DNA from: Tropicibacter sp. R16_0 | Lineage (GTDB): Bacteria > Pseudomonadota > Alphaproteobacteria > Rhodobacterales > Rhodobacteraceae | NCBI RefSeq assembly: GCF_017743935.1 | Contig: NZ_JAGHRE010000005.1 | Coordinates: forward strand, 298,807-362,806 | Reading direction: 5' to 3' | Length of the DNA stretch: 64,000 nucleotides | Part shown: positions 31,131 through 40,062 of the stretch, in pieces | How the letters are laid out: every line of letters begins with the position of its first letter | Position numbering within the stretch: position 1 is the first letter of the stretch | Program-made: the position numbers and the translations under genes | The notes under the pieces: model-generated | Seen by the model: only the letters and a program-made list of their open reading frames with translations | Database searches by the model: none | What the model was told of the DNA's origin: nothing

Positions 31131-31876
31131 GCTTCGATCTCCTCGATCTGCGCACCACCAAAGCCGTCTTCATTGCGGGTGCGTATCTCGTCCAACTCGT
31201 CAGGTTTGATCGACACAAACTGCATCTCATCCCCGGGGTTCAGTGCAAATGTCGGCGCGCGGCCAGGCTGAAAACACCGAAAGGCGGTTTGCCCCACATG
31301 ACGCCAACCCGTCGGCGTAGGCCCCGAAAACAGCACAAACTGCGAGATTGCCAGAACCAGAGCGCCCTCAGGCACCATGGGGTTCAGCTCTTTGAGGCGC
31401 GGGATGTCAAACGCCGGCTCCAGCGGCCCAAGATATGGCTGACCTGGAGCAAACCCGATGGTGAGCACCCGGACACGGGACGCCGCGAGCCTTTCGACAG
31501 CGTCCGAGGCCGACAGGCCCGCGGCCGCAGCCGCATCTTCGAGTTGCGGCGCAAGGTCTGTTCCATAGACTGTGGGAACACGCCAGAACTTGCGCCCTTT
31601 TGGCAGGCGCGCCGCGTACCAGTCACGGTCGGTCAGCAATCTGCGCAACCAGATTTCGCAGTCTGCGTGACTCAACTGTACTGGGTCAAACCTGACATAG
31701 GCCGACGCCAGTGAGGTCGAAGTTTCAACAACGCCCGCTGGCCGCTCAGCCTCCATCATCCCACGAAAAGCCAGAGCAGCACGGTTCGACGTCTCGGTCA
31801 TCGTGTCCGCAAAAGTCACAAGCATCCCGTCCAGCCCGACATTGCGCACCACAGGGAATTGGTCAGCGTGGGTCAT
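31127..31876 (-). CDS. pxpB: 5-oxoprolinase subunit B (KipI family)
   Basis: This 249-residue protein is of the allophanate hydrolase subunit 1/KipI family. The signature region reads IGFAPGQPYLG and later SGPTPTGWRHVGQTAFRCF with PGDEMQFV. It is the first of the three Pxp subunits, and its start overlaps the end of the upstream permease by 14 bases. The N-terminal part (VRNVGLDGMLVTFAD) is also family-like. Confidence 0.93.
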   Translation of the reverse strand: MTHADQFPVVRNVGLDGMLVTFADTMTETSNRAALAFRGMMEAERPAGVVETSTSLASAYVRFDPVQLSHADCEIWLRRLLTDRDWYAARLPKGRKFWRVPTVYGTDLAPQLEDAAAAAGLSASDAVERLAASRVRVLTIGFAPGQPYLGPLEPAFDIPRLKELNPMVPEGALVLAISQFVLFSGPTPTGWRHVGQTAFRCFQPGRAPTFALNPGDEMQFVSIKPDELDEIRTRNEDGFGGAQIEEIEA

Positions 31877-32786
31877 AAAGCCTCCGCAACAGGGTTGGGG
31901 TCAGGTACATGGGAAACTGGTAACACCCCAGGAAAATCAACAACGGTTCGGTTATCTCGGGCGAAAGCGCCACAAAGAAAAGTGCAAAGTTCCGGTTGCC
32001 CGAAACGATTGAGATCGGAACGGCGTCCGTGCGTCCTTTGGCCTTCAGCAACGCATAAGTGACGATCTGCGCGCCAAAGTTGATGGCAAAAGCCGCGACC
32101 AGCCAGAACGCCAGCTCTGCCGGATCGCGCGCAAAGGCAGGGCGGATCGCCGACATCAGCGCAATCACGATCACGGCCAGGGCAATCACGGTCAGCCCAT
32201 CAACGGCGCTGCGGGCGTCATCCGACAGTTTGGGAAAGCCGAACTGCCGCAAGGCAAAGCCCAAGGCCGCCGCGATCAGGATCACCACCAACAATCGCCC
32301 CGCCGCCAGCAGTGTGGCCTGCAACCCACCAAGCTCGGGCAGCAGATACATCACCGGGACACAGGTCAGCGGCAAGATCGCGGTGCCCAGGATCAAGAGC
32401 CGCAGCGCCGGGGCGGGCTCATGCCCCAACAGGATCGAAAAGTTCGCCGATCCTGTAACCGAGGGTGCTGCCAGCATCAGAACGATGGCCATTGCCAAGG
32501 GGGTGAACGGTGCCCCGAAAGCCCACAGCCCAAACAGGAACGCCAGTGGCAAGCCCAGTTGCAGACACAGCGCCGTGACGGCTGTGTTGCGCAGATCGCC
32601 AAGGTTTCCCAACGCCTCACGCGGGCCGATCCGGAATGCCGTCAGAAAGAGCAGCAAGGCCACCATTTCCGGGATCCAGGGCCTGAGGATGATGGCCAGG
32701 TCGGGCAATGCCAACCCCGCCACCAACCCGATGATCAGGCCAAACTTTCCATGCCGGGCGATGAACGCCAGCCCATTGCCGAACAT
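31863..32786 (-). CDS. BASS-like (bile acid:sodium symporter fold) membrane transporter
   Basis: This 307-residue protein has about nine or ten hydrophobic helices. APSVTGSANFSILLG and IVSGNRNFALFFVAL resemble the two crossover-helix regions of the bile acid:sodium symporter family. Its stop lies inside pxpB, so it belongs to the same operon. It may take up or release the same organic acid; the substrate is inferred from context only. Confidence 0.75.
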   Translation of the reverse strand: MFGNGLAFIARHGKFGLIIGLVAGLALPDLAIILRPWIPEMVALLLFLTAFRIGPREALGNLGDLRNTAVTALCLQLGLPLAFLFGLWAFGAPFTPLAMAIVLMLAAPSVTGSANFSILLGHEPAPALRLLILGTAILPLTCVPVMYLLPELGGLQATLLAAGRLLVVILIAAALGFALRQFGFPKLSDDARSAVDGLTVIALAVIVIALMSAIRPAFARDPAELAFWLVAAFAINFGAQIVTYALLKAKGRTDAVPISIVSGNRNFALFFVALSPEITEPLLIFLGCYQFPMYLTPTLLRRLYDPR

Positions 32787-32801
32787 GTCACGTCCTCTGC
32801 C

Positions 32802-34121
32802 TTAGCCGCCTGGCCCGGACCGTAGGTTGTCGGGCAACCAGGTTGCAAGGTCGGGGAAGGCAATCAGGACAAAGACCATCAACACCATGATCATGAACAT
32901 GGGGAAGGCTGCACGGGCGATAAAGCCCATCTCGTGCTGCGTCATCCCTTGCATCACAAAGAGGTTGAAGCCGATGGGCGGCGTGATCTGCGCCATCTCG
33001 ACCACCACCACGATGAAGATACCGAACCAGATCAGGTCGATGCCCGCTTCGCGCACAACCGGCTCGAGCACGGCCATGGTAAGAACCACGGTTGAAATAC
33101 CGTCAAGGAAACAACCCAGGATAATGTAAAAGACCAGCAAAACCATCAGCAGCCAGAATTTGGTGAACTCCCACCCGGCAATCAACTCGGCCAGTTCCTT
33201 GGGCAGACCGGTCTTGGCCATCGCAAACTTCAAGAAGGCAGAGCCAGCAAGGATCAACGCGATCATAGCCGAGGTGCGCACTGCACCGATGGTGCTGTCG
33301 CGGAAAGTCTTCCAGTTCAACGAGCCCTGCACCAGCGCCAGCGCCCAAGCGCCAACCACACCAATGGCCGCAGCCTCGGTCGGGGTGGCAAAACCCAGGT
33401 ACATCGAACCGATGACTGTCAGAACCAGCAGGATCACCGGGATCAAAAAGCGCGAGTTCTTGAGCTTGTCCATGAAGGACATGCCGTCCTCTTGCATCGG
33501 ATTCCAGCTCTTCGAGACCTTGGAATAGACTGCCACATAGATCATGAACATGGCCGCCAGCACGAGGCCAGGCAGGACGCCTGCAAAGAACAGTTTGATG
33601 ATCGACACACCATCAATCGTCACGCCATAGACGATCAATGTCAGTGACGGCGGGATCATCAGGCCAAGGGTCGCCGCACCGGCCAAGGTGCCAATCGTCA
33701 TCGTCTCGGGGTACTGCCGCTTGCGCAGCTCCGGGATCGACATCTTGCCGACGGTGGTCAGGGTTGCAGCGGACGAGCCAGACACTGCAGCAAAGACAGT
33801 ACAACCAACGATGTTGGCGTGGACCAGCCCACCCGGCAGTTTTGCCATCCACGGGCTGAGGCCCTTGAACATATCCTCGGACAAGCGCGTACGAAATAAG
33901 ATCTCGCCCATCCAGATGAACATCGGCAGGGCCGCAAGTTCCCAGGATTTCGAGGCCGACCAGATCTGGCTGACCATGTCCTGTCCGATGGTGCGCGAGT
34001 TGGAGAAAAGCTCCAGCGCCACCCAGCTGACGCCCATCATGGCGATACCAACCCAGACGCCGCTGCCCAGCAAAAGGAACAAAACGACGAGGAAGATCAT
34101 GACAAGAAGGAAATAGTCCAT
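32802..34121 (-). CDS. dctM: TRAP transporter large permease
   Basis: This 439-residue membrane protein has about twelve helices of the DctM type. Motifs are LPMFIWMGEIL, GLVHANIVGCTVFAAVSGSSAATL, GAATLGLMIPPSLTLIVYG and TPPIGFNLFV. The ATG at 34121 follows AGGAGG, so the longer frame to 34172 is rejected. It partners the small permease four bases upstream and the binding protein before that. Confidence 0.95.
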   Translation of the reverse strand: MDYFLLVMIFLVVLFLLLGSGVWVGIAMMGVSWVALELFSNSRTIGQDMVSQIWSASKSWELAALPMFIWMGEILFRTRLSEDMFKGLSPWMAKLPGGLVHANIVGCTVFAAVSGSSAATLTTVGKMSIPELRKRQYPETMTIGTLAGAATLGLMIPPSLTLIVYGVTIDGVSIIKLFFAGVLPGLVLAAMFMIYVAVYSKVSKSWNPMQEDGMSFMDKLKNSRFLIPVILLVLTVIGSMYLGFATPTEAAAIGVVGAWALALVQGSLNWKTFRDSTIGAVRTSAMIALILAGSAFLKFAMAKTGLPKELAELIAGWEFTKFWLLMVLLVFYIILGCFLDGISTVVLTMAVLEPVVREAGIDLIWFGIFIVVVVEMAQITPPIGFNLFVMQGMTQHEMGFIARAAFPMFMIMVLMVFVLIAFPDLATWLPDNLRSGPGG

Positions 34122-34125
34122 TGCC

Positions 34126-34656
34126 TCAGACCTCCTGCGTTTCGACGTTGTCGTGTTGGATGCGGTGCTCACCCTTGAAGATCAGGTGCAGCAGGTGATC
34201 GGTCAGCGCGATGGCCAGGATCACACCGCCGATCACCATGACCGATTGCGGGATCCACAGCGCGGTCTTGTCCTGCGCCTGGCTGACATCGTTAAACTTC
34301 CACGACCAGAACACGAACTGGCGCGCGTGCCAGCAGAAATACCAGATGGTTGCTGCCGAAATGGCAAAACACCAGATGTCCACGTAACGTTTCATCTTTG
34401 GTCCAACCGCATTGAGCAGCAGAGACACCCGGATGTGAGAGCCACGATTGAGCGCGGCTGCAAAGCCCAGGAATGAGGCCGCCGCCATGAAATAGGCCGC
34501 GTATTCCGGCGCGCCGGGGAATACCTCGGACGACCAGCGGGCCAGCATTTGCAGCAGGATCAGAACCAGGATGGCGATCATGCAGAGCGCCGCGAGTATC
34601 TCTGCAAATCTGTATATGTAATCGAGAACAGCCCTGAGGCCGCGCAAAACGCCCAT
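34126..34656 (-). CDS. dctQ: TRAP transporter small permease
   Basis: This 176-residue DctQ-type protein has four predicted membrane helices. It carries the family segments LILLQMLARW and EYAAYFMAAASFLGFAAALN followed by RGSHIRVSLL. The start at 34656 follows GGGAGGG. It lies between the binding protein and the large permease, the usual gene order. Confidence 0.9.
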   Translation of the reverse strand: MGVLRGLRAVLDYIYRFAEILAALCMIAILVLILLQMLARWSSEVFPGAPEYAAYFMAAASFLGFAAALNRGSHIRVSLLLNAVGPKMKRYVDIWCFAISAATIWYFCWHARQFVFWSWKFNDVSQAQDKTALWIPQSVMVIGGVILAIALTDHLLHLIFKGEHRIQHDNVETQEV

Positions 34657-34720
34657 GATGTCACCCTCCCGTCGGATGTAATTCGGGCGGCACGTGACGC
34701 GCCGCCCGGTCATTCAGATG

Positions 34721-35698
34721 TTACTGAGACGCCTTGAAGGCATCGACGATGGCTTTGCCCTCGTCCCCGGCGGCTTCGAGCCACTCGTTGGTCATGGTCA
34801 CACCAATTTCTTTCAGCTCGCCCACCATCTGATCCGATGCCGGACCAACGGTCATGCCACCGTCACGCAGACCCTGCAGCGTGAAACCGGTGTATTCCTT
34901 GGCGCGCCAGTTGCCTGCGTATTCCGCCAGCTCGGCGCAGCCTTTGATGACATTCTTATGTGCATCCGCCGTGTCGGCCCACACTTCAGAATTCACCATC
35001 ACATAGTTGCGCGGCAGCCAAGCGTCCACTTCATAGAAGAAGCCCAGGCTTTCCCAGACCTTGCGGTCGTAACCGGTCGACCCCGACGAAACCATGGATT
35101 CGGCCACACCAGTAGCAAAGGCCTGGCTGATTTCAGCCGCTTCGATGGTCACGGGCAGCATGCCAGTCAGCTCGGCCAGACGTGAGGTAGCGTTGTTGTA
35201 GCTGCGGAACTTGATGCCCTTCATGTCGGCAACAGATTCCACCGCGTTCTTGAAATACAGACCCTGCGGCGGCCACGGAACGGCATACAGCAGCGTCAGG
35301 TTCTGCTCGGCCAGCAGTTTTTCGATCGACGGCTTGGCCGCTTTCCACAGCTTGTCGCTGTCGTCAAACGAGGTGGCCAGGAAGGGGATCGAGTCAAAGC
35401 CAAACAGCGCGTTTTCGTTCTGGTGACCCGACAGCAGACGCTCACCGATGGGGGCCTGGCCGGTTTGGATCGCGCGCTTGATGTCAGCGCCTTTGAACAG
35501 CGAACCCGAGGGGTGGGTCACGATCTCGATCTCACCGCCGGTGCCGGTGGTCACGCATTGTGCAAACTCTGCGCCGGTCGCCGAGTGGAAGTTCGACGCC
35601 GAATAGGCCATCGGCATGTCCCAGGTTTCAGCAACAGCAGGCAGCGCACCGGCAGCGGTCAGCGCAGTGGCGGCCATCAGGTTGGTCAGTTTTTTCAT
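34721..35698 (-). CDS. dctP: TRAP transporter substrate-binding protein (DctP family)
   Basis: This 325-residue periplasmic binding protein has a signal peptide MKKLTNLMAATALTAAG with probable cleavage after AVA. The ligand-binding arginine region is seen in MKGIKFRSYNN, typical of DctP proteins that bind a carboxylate. The start at 35698 follows AGGGAGAAG; the frame continuing to 35947 is rejected. The neighbouring PxpABC genes point to 5-oxoproline or a related cyclic amino acid as ligand, which is inference. Confidence 0.93.
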   Translation of the reverse strand: MKKLTNLMAATALTAAGALPAVAETWDMPMAYSASNFHSATGAEFAQCVTTGTGGEIEIVTHPSGSLFKGADIKRAIQTGQAPIGERLLSGHQNENALFGFDSIPFLATSFDDSDKLWKAAKPSIEKLLAEQNLTLLYAVPWPPQGLYFKNAVESVADMKGIKFRSYNNATSRLAELTGMLPVTIEAAEISQAFATGVAESMVSSGSTGYDRKVWESLGFFYEVDAWLPRNYVMVNSEVWADTADAHKNVIKGCAELAEYAGNWRAKEYTGFTLQGLRDGGMTVGPASDQMVGELKEIGVTMTNEWLEAAGDEGKAIVDAFKASQ

Positions 35699-35733
35699 TG
35701 TCTTCTCCCTTGGTTGGACTGTCTTTTTTGTAG

Positions 35734-36990
35734 CTATCCGGCCTTCGTGTAGCGGGCCGGTGAATAGATGCTCAGATCCATGTTGGGCGCTTTGCCCGAA
35801 ATAAGCTGCGCCAGAATGCGGCCCGTTTTGGGGCCGCCAGTCAAGCCAATGTGGTGGTGGCCAAACCCGGTATAAGCGCCCTTGAGGTGCGGCAGCTCGC
35901 CAATCACCGGGATCGAATCCGCCGGTGCCGGGCGATGGCCGAGCCATTCGGTCACATGCGACGCCCGCAGCCCCGGGAACACTGCGCTCGCATTGCGCCG
36001 CAGCAGGTCCAGAGGTGCCTCGGACGGCCCCGCGTCCAATCCGCCAAACTCAACGGTGCCCGCCAGACGCAGACGCCCCTCCATCGGGGTGGCCACAAAC
36101 TTGTATGCCGCAACCATGACAGGGGTCTTGGGCATCACCGTGGGCTCCCAGAATTCCAGATGATAGCCGCGCTCGGCCTCAAGCGGAACGTCGAGGCCCA
36201 GTTTTTTCGTCAGCGCCCCGGACCATGCCCCCAAAGCGACGACCGCCGTATCGCAGGGAATTGTCTCGCCACCGGCACGGACGCCAGTAACCTGACCGTT
36301 CTCACGCGCAATGTCCTCGACATCCGCGATGATCAGCTTGCCGCCCTGCGCCACAAAGTGATCCGCCAGATCCTTGATATACTGCCCGGGATCGCGAATA
36401 CGCCCGTGGTCCTTCAGCCGCGCGGCAAAGCCCAGATCGGGCGAATAGACATCGTCATACTCGCGGAACGCCTGCCCCTCGAGTTCGTCCCACTGGAACC
36501 CGTTCGTTTTGCGCAGGCCCCAGCCAAAGGCATCCGTGCCATAGTGGTCACGGTCGTTGTAGGCAAAAACATAATCGGTCGGCACGATCCAATGCTCGGC
36601 CCCCGTCCCCTCGGCCAGGGCCAGGTGATCCTGCAGGCTGTCACCGACAATGGGCGTCAAAGCCTCAGCAATGCGCCGGGTGTCATCGGCGTTGGCATGG
36701 CTCATGTATTTGGTCAGCCATGGCAGCAGCTTGGGCAGGTAGCTCCATTTCATGAACAGCGGCTGGTTGGGGCTGAACAGCATCTTGGGCGCCTTGGCCA
36801 ACAGGCCCGGCCCCGTCACAGGCACGATCGAGCACGACGCCAGGATGCCGCCGTTGCCGTAGGATGTTCCCTCGGCCGGCCCTTTGCGGTCGATGATGAC
36901 CACCTTGTGCCCTTCCCGTTGCAGCCAGATCGCGGTCGAGACACCAACGATGCCCGCCCCGATCACAACAACGGTCTTGCTGTCCTGCAT
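35734..36990 (-). CDS. FAD-dependent D-amino acid dehydrogenase-like oxidoreductase
   Basis: This 418-residue flavoprotein is of the DadA/glycine oxidase family. The dinucleotide motif VVVIGAGIVGVSTA is at the start, then GTSYGNGGIL, a typical DadA stretch, and later GAWSGAL. The C-terminal part has GYHLEFWEP and GFGHHHIGLTGGPKTG. The ATG at 36990 follows GGAGGAG. It heads the operon with the TRAP and Pxp genes, suggesting oxidation of a D- or cyclic amino acid before or after uptake. The substrate is not known. Confidence 0.88.
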   Translation of the reverse strand: MQDSKTVVVIGAGIVGVSTAIWLQREGHKVVIIDRKGPAEGTSYGNGGILASCSIVPVTGPGLLAKAPKMLFSPNQPLFMKWSYLPKLLPWLTKYMSHANADDTRRIAEALTPIVGDSLQDHLALAEGTGAEHWIVPTDYVFAYNDRDHYGTDAFGWGLRKTNGFQWDELEGQAFREYDDVYSPDLGFAARLKDHGRIRDPGQYIKDLADHFVAQGGKLIIADVEDIARENGQVTGVRAGGETIPCDTAVVALGAWSGALTKKLGLDVPLEAERGYHLEFWEPTVMPKTPVMVAAYKFVATPMEGRLRLAGTVEFGGLDAGPSEAPLDLLRRNASAVFPGLRASHVTEWLGHRPAPADSIPVIGELPHLKGAYTGFGHHHIGLTGGPKTGRILAQLISGKAPNMDLSIYSPARYTKAG

Positions 36991-37067
36991 CACGCCACTC
37001 CTCCGGCTGTGAATTGACCTGCGTCTGGTGATTCCAATGCCGTAAGCATGCCACCTTTTTGCGATAC

Positions 37068-37084
37068 GTCAACAAATTGTTGAC
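37068..37084. promoter_or_regulatory. Palindromic operator candidate between the catabolic operon and marR-type gene
   Basis: The sequence GTCAACAAATTGTTGAC is a perfect 8-bp inverted repeat around one base. It lies in the 123-base gap between two divergent genes, 29 bases upstream of the regulator. It is the best candidate binding site for the neighbouring MarR-type protein. Confidence 0.65.
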
Positions 37085-37113
37085 AAATTATCATCGTTTG
37101 CCATTCTCTACCC

Positions 37114-37635
37114 ATGACAAAGACCTCTGACACCCTTGGCCCCGTTGTGTCCTCGGCCCATCTGGCCGAAGGCAGCTTTCCCGAAGTCTCTGAATTCGAG
37201 TTTGGCCTGATCATTGCCAACAACGCCTTTTCGCGCTGGACCGAACGCGCCATGGCTGCGGCAGGACACCCCGAGCTGTCGTCGTTGGACGTTCTGGTCC
37301 TGCATACGGTGCGCCATCGCGGGCGCCCCAAAAAGCTGGCCGATATTTGCTTGGTGCTGAATGTCGAAGATACGCACAACGTCAACTACGCGGTCAAAAA
37401 GCTGAAGAAATCGGGGCTTGTGAGCGACGGGCGACTTGGCAAGGAAAAAACGGTTGAGGCGACGGACCAAGGCATTGCCGTGTGCGACCGCTACCGCGAG
37501 ATACGCGAGAACCTGTTGCTTAGTGCCATGAACGAACTTGGCTTTGAACCCGAGCAGCTCAGCCGCCTGTCCGCGCTGATGCGCCTGATGTCCGGCCAAT
37601 ACGACCAGGCCGCGCGCGCCGCGACGGCCTTTTGA
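37114..37635 (+). CDS. MarR-type winged-helix transcriptional regulator
   Basis: This 173-residue regulator has a winged helix in the middle (HTVRHRGRPKKLADICLVLN and VNYAVKKLKKSGLV with the wing DGRLGKEKTVEAT). It belongs to the atypical MarR branch annotated as predicted HTH regulators. It is divergent from the FAD enzyme/TRAP/Pxp operon, with a 17-bp palindrome between them. It probably represses that operon and itself until an amino-acid ligand binds. Confidence 0.83.
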   Translation: MTKTSDTLGPVVSSAHLAEGSFPEVSEFEFGLIIANNAFSRWTERAMAAAGHPELSSLDVLVLHTVRHRGRPKKLADICLVLNVEDTHNVNYAVKKLKKSGLVSDGRLGKEKTVEATDQGIAVCDRYREIRENLLLSAMNELGFEPEQLSRLSALMRLMSGQYDQAARAATAF

Positions 37636-37646
37636 CCCCTCACCGC

Positions 37647-38774
37647 TCACGACGACGCCCTGACGGCAAAGCGTTTCATCTTGTCCAAATCGGGGCGCGC
37701 GCCCAAGCCGGGCGTATCCGGTACAACCACCTGACCGTTTTCCACCTGAAACGGTGTTTCCAGGATGTCCTCGGTCAGGAAATAGCTGGCCTGATAGAAT
37801 TCGCAGCCCAGCGTGATCTCGGGCGTGGCCGCGATCATGTGGGTGCCCGCCAGATGCGCCAGGCCGGCCTCGAACATGTCTCCGCCATAGGCCATCAGCC
37901 CATTGGCCGCTGCGATCCGGGCAACCGACTGTCCACGGGTCAAACCACCAGATTTCATGATCTTGATCGACACGCCATCACAGATCCCTTCGCGCGCTGC
38001 TCTTGTCATATCCTCGGGTCCGAACACGCTCTCGTCCGCCAACAACGGAACATCCGTCATCCCCCGCAGTTGGGCCATCATATCGTAGTGGTGAAAGCGC
38101 ACGGGCTGCTCGATGAAATCCGGCTGAAACTGCGCCACATCCAGAACGCGAGGGATCGCCTCCTCAATCTCGAGGCCCTGATTATAGTCGACGCGAACGC
38201 CAAACTCGGGGAAATCCTGGGCGATCCGTTCCAAGCGCATCACGTCAAATGCATGATCCTTGAACCCGGTCTTGAGCTTGATGAGGCCAACGCCATCCGC
38301 CCGCAAACGCTCCATCAGGGCGATATCCTCGCTGAAATCCGGATTGGCGATGGAACAGCTGAGCGGAATTGTATCGCAACATTTACCGCCCAAGAAAGCC
38401 CAAACCGGCAGGCCGGCAATGTGCCCAGCCAGGTCCAGCAAGGCGGACTCCAGTGCTGCCTTTGCCTCGGTACAATGGGCCACCGCGCGCTGCGCCTTGG
38501 CCATGATTGCGGCCCGGTCGCTGACTTTTTGACCAATCACCAAAGGGCGCAAATAGCGATCCAGCGCGGCATATGTCGCCTCGGGTGTGCCTGTGAAAAC
38601 AGACCAAGGCGAGGCCTCGCCAAATCCTTGATCACCGCTTTCCGAGGTCAGCCGCAGGATAACGATTTCACATGATCCTTCGACCCGACCGATCCCATGA
38701 TCGCGTGCCGAAACAACCGGCAAGGCCAAATGCCAAACATCAAACCCCGTAATGGTTTGCGACAAATCCGACAT
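37647..38774 (-). CDS. Enolase-superfamily enzyme, muconate lactonizing/mandelate racemase-like
   Basis: This 375-residue enzyme has a complete active site of the MLE subgroup: K166-L-K168, metal ligands D196 (VRVDYNQ), E222 (FIEQP) and D247 (LADES), and K271 (SIKIMKSGG). Such enzymes include cis-3-hydroxyproline dehydratases, dipeptide epimerases and cycloisomerases; sequence alone does not choose. The start at 38774 (MSDLSQ) is preferred over a frame reaching 38855. The divergent LysR gene and the amino-acid operon nearby favour an amino-acid-derived substrate, which is inference. Confidence 0.85.
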   Translation of the reverse strand: MSDLSQTITGFDVWHLALPVVSARDHGIGRVEGSCEIVILRLTSESGDQGFGEASPWSVFTGTPEATYAALDRYLRPLVIGQKVSDRAAIMAKAQRAVAHCTEAKAALESALLDLAGHIAGLPVWAFLGGKCCDTIPLSCSIANPDFSEDIALMERLRADGVGLIKLKTGFKDHAFDVMRLERIAQDFPEFGVRVDYNQGLEIEEAIPRVLDVAQFQPDFIEQPVRFHHYDMMAQLRGMTDVPLLADESVFGPEDMTRAAREGICDGVSIKIMKSGGLTRGQSVARIAAANGLMAYGGDMFEAGLAHLAGTHMIAATPEITLGCEFYQASYFLTEDILETPFQVENGQVVVPDTPGLGARPDLDKMKRFAVRASS

Positions 38775-38853
38775 GCAGCCCCCATCCTTTTGCGCGCACG
38801 TGAATTTTGGGCAAGGCGAGCCATCATTTCCAATACTATTTTCTACCCAACCC

Positions 38854-38870
38854 ATAAGTCAAAATGATAT
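38854..38870. promoter_or_regulatory. LysR-type box candidate
   Basis: ATA-N11-TAT, an example of the T-N11-A pattern bound by LysR-type regulators, lies nine bases upstream of the LysR start and about 80 bases upstream of the divergent enolase-type gene. The position suits self-repression and control of the divergent gene. Confidence 0.4.
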
Positions 38871-38879
38871 AGATGGGGC

Positions 38880-39788
38880 ATGAACGCATCATTTCGTCAA
38901 TATCAAGCCTTTCACGCTGTCATTGAAACCGGGACTGTCACTGGGGCGGCGGCCCAATTGGGCATTTCACAGCCCGGCATTTCGAACCTTTTGAACCAAC
39001 TGGAGCGGGCGACGCGGCTCAAGCTGTTTGAACGCAACCGGGGTCGTCTGGTGCCAACGCCCGAAGCCGCTTTGTTGTTTGATGAGATCGACACTTTGGT
39101 GCGTGGTCTGGATCACGTGAACCAAGCCGTGATTGACCTGCAAAACCAGCAGGCCGGGCAATTGCAGATCGCCACCAACCATTCGTTGGCCTTTGGCTTC
39201 ATGCCGTCGCAGTTCCGCAAGTTTGCCGAAACCCGCCCCAACCTGACAATTTCATTTCAGTCGCAATTCTCGACCCGTGTGCAGGAATGGGTCATGGCTG
39301 GCCTGTTCGAAATCGGGATCTGCGAACTGCCCCTGCGTCACGACGGGCTTGAGGCCCGCAATTACTATTTTGAAACGCTCTGCGCCGTGCCCGAAGACAG
39401 CCCCCTGGCAAAGCATGACGTGCTGACGCCCAAGATCATGGACGACTACCCCTTCATCGTCATCGGGTCCGAACACATGGTGAACCGCCGCGTCCGCGAG
39501 GCGTTTCAATCTCACAGCGCAAAGTGGCGGATCACCTGCCACACCGACCTGTTCCGCAATGCCCTGAACCTTGTGAAACATGGGTTCGGCGCCACCTTGA
39601 TCGATCCCTTCACGTTGTCCAGTGACGATGGAAGGGGCTATGTTCTGCGCCGATTTGAACCCTGCATCTTGTTGGACATCGTCATTGTTACTGCCCGTGA
39701 CCGCCCGCTTTCCGCTATTGGACGACAGTTCATGGACCAGGTGTCGGACCAAATGGAACAGATGGCCGTACCCCAGGACCGCAAGTGA
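38880..39788 (+). CDS. LysR-family transcriptional regulator
   Basis: This 302-residue regulator has an N-terminal winged helix-turn-helix (about 5-65: FHAVIETGTVTGAAAQLGISQPGISNLL in outline, cut here to its key GTVTGAAAQLGISQ part) and a two-lobed ligand-binding domain. It is divergent from the enolase-superfamily gene, the usual sign that it controls that gene. The ligand is unknown. It lies just before tRNA-Ser and the island boundary. Confidence 0.92.
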   Translation: MNASFRQYQAFHAVIETGTVTGAAAQLGISQPGISNLLNQLERATRLKLFERNRGRLVPTPEAALLFDEIDTLVRGLDHVNQAVIDLQNQQAGQLQIATNHSLAFGFMPSQFRKFAETRPNLTISFQSQFSTRVQEWVMAGLFEIGICELPLRHDGLEARNYYFETLCAVPEDSPLAKHDVLTPKIMDDYPFIVIGSEHMVNRRVREAFQSHSAKWRITCHTDLFRNALNLVKHGFGATLIDPFTLSSDDGRGYVLRRFEPCILLDIVIVTARDRPLSAIGRQFMDQVSDQMEQMAVPQDRK

Positions 39789-39870
39789 ACGTCATTTGAT
39801 GTCTGCCGAGTTGGCAAAACGTTCAATTTCGCTCTTGTTCTTCGTTTCGGAAAACCATAAACGGGTCAGC

Positions 39871-39960
39871 GGAGACGTGGCCGAGTGGTCGAAGGCGCTC
39901 CCCTGCTAAGGGAGTAGGCGGGAAACCGTCTCGAGGGTTCGAATCCCTTCGTCTCCGCCA
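39871..39960 (+). tRNA. tRNA-Ser (anticodon GCT)
   Basis: This 90-base tRNA has an encoded CCA end. The acceptor arms GGAGACG and CGTCTCC pair, the anticodon GCT is at 39905-39907, the long variable arm expected for serine is present, and the T-loop GGTTCGAATCC is standard. Its last 14 bases serve as the left attachment site of the island. Confidence 0.97.
39947..39960 (+). repeat. Left attachment repeat (attL) in the tRNA-Ser 3' end
   Basis: CTTCGTCTCCGCCA, the last 14 bases of the tRNA gene, recurs in the same orientation at 58865-58878. Integrases commonly use a tRNA 3' end in this way, leaving the gene intact. Confidence 0.8.
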
Positions 39961-40014
39961 CCATTTCAGCTTAAGTAGCTGAAATTAAGCACTATACCGA
40001 GTATCCCCCTCGAA

Positions 40015-40039
40015 CGTTCCCACATTTATTCCCACACTT
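40015..40039 (+). repeat. 25-bp island-end repeat, left copy
   Basis: A 25-base sequence containing two GTTCCCACA-like units matches 58714-58738 at 22 of 25 positions and in the same orientation. The right copy lies within the first codons of the second integrase. These may be integrase arm-binding sites, or the left copy may be a scar of an older integrase gene. Confidence 0.55.
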
Positions 40040-40062
40040 GAACGTGCTTTATCGTTTGCCAA

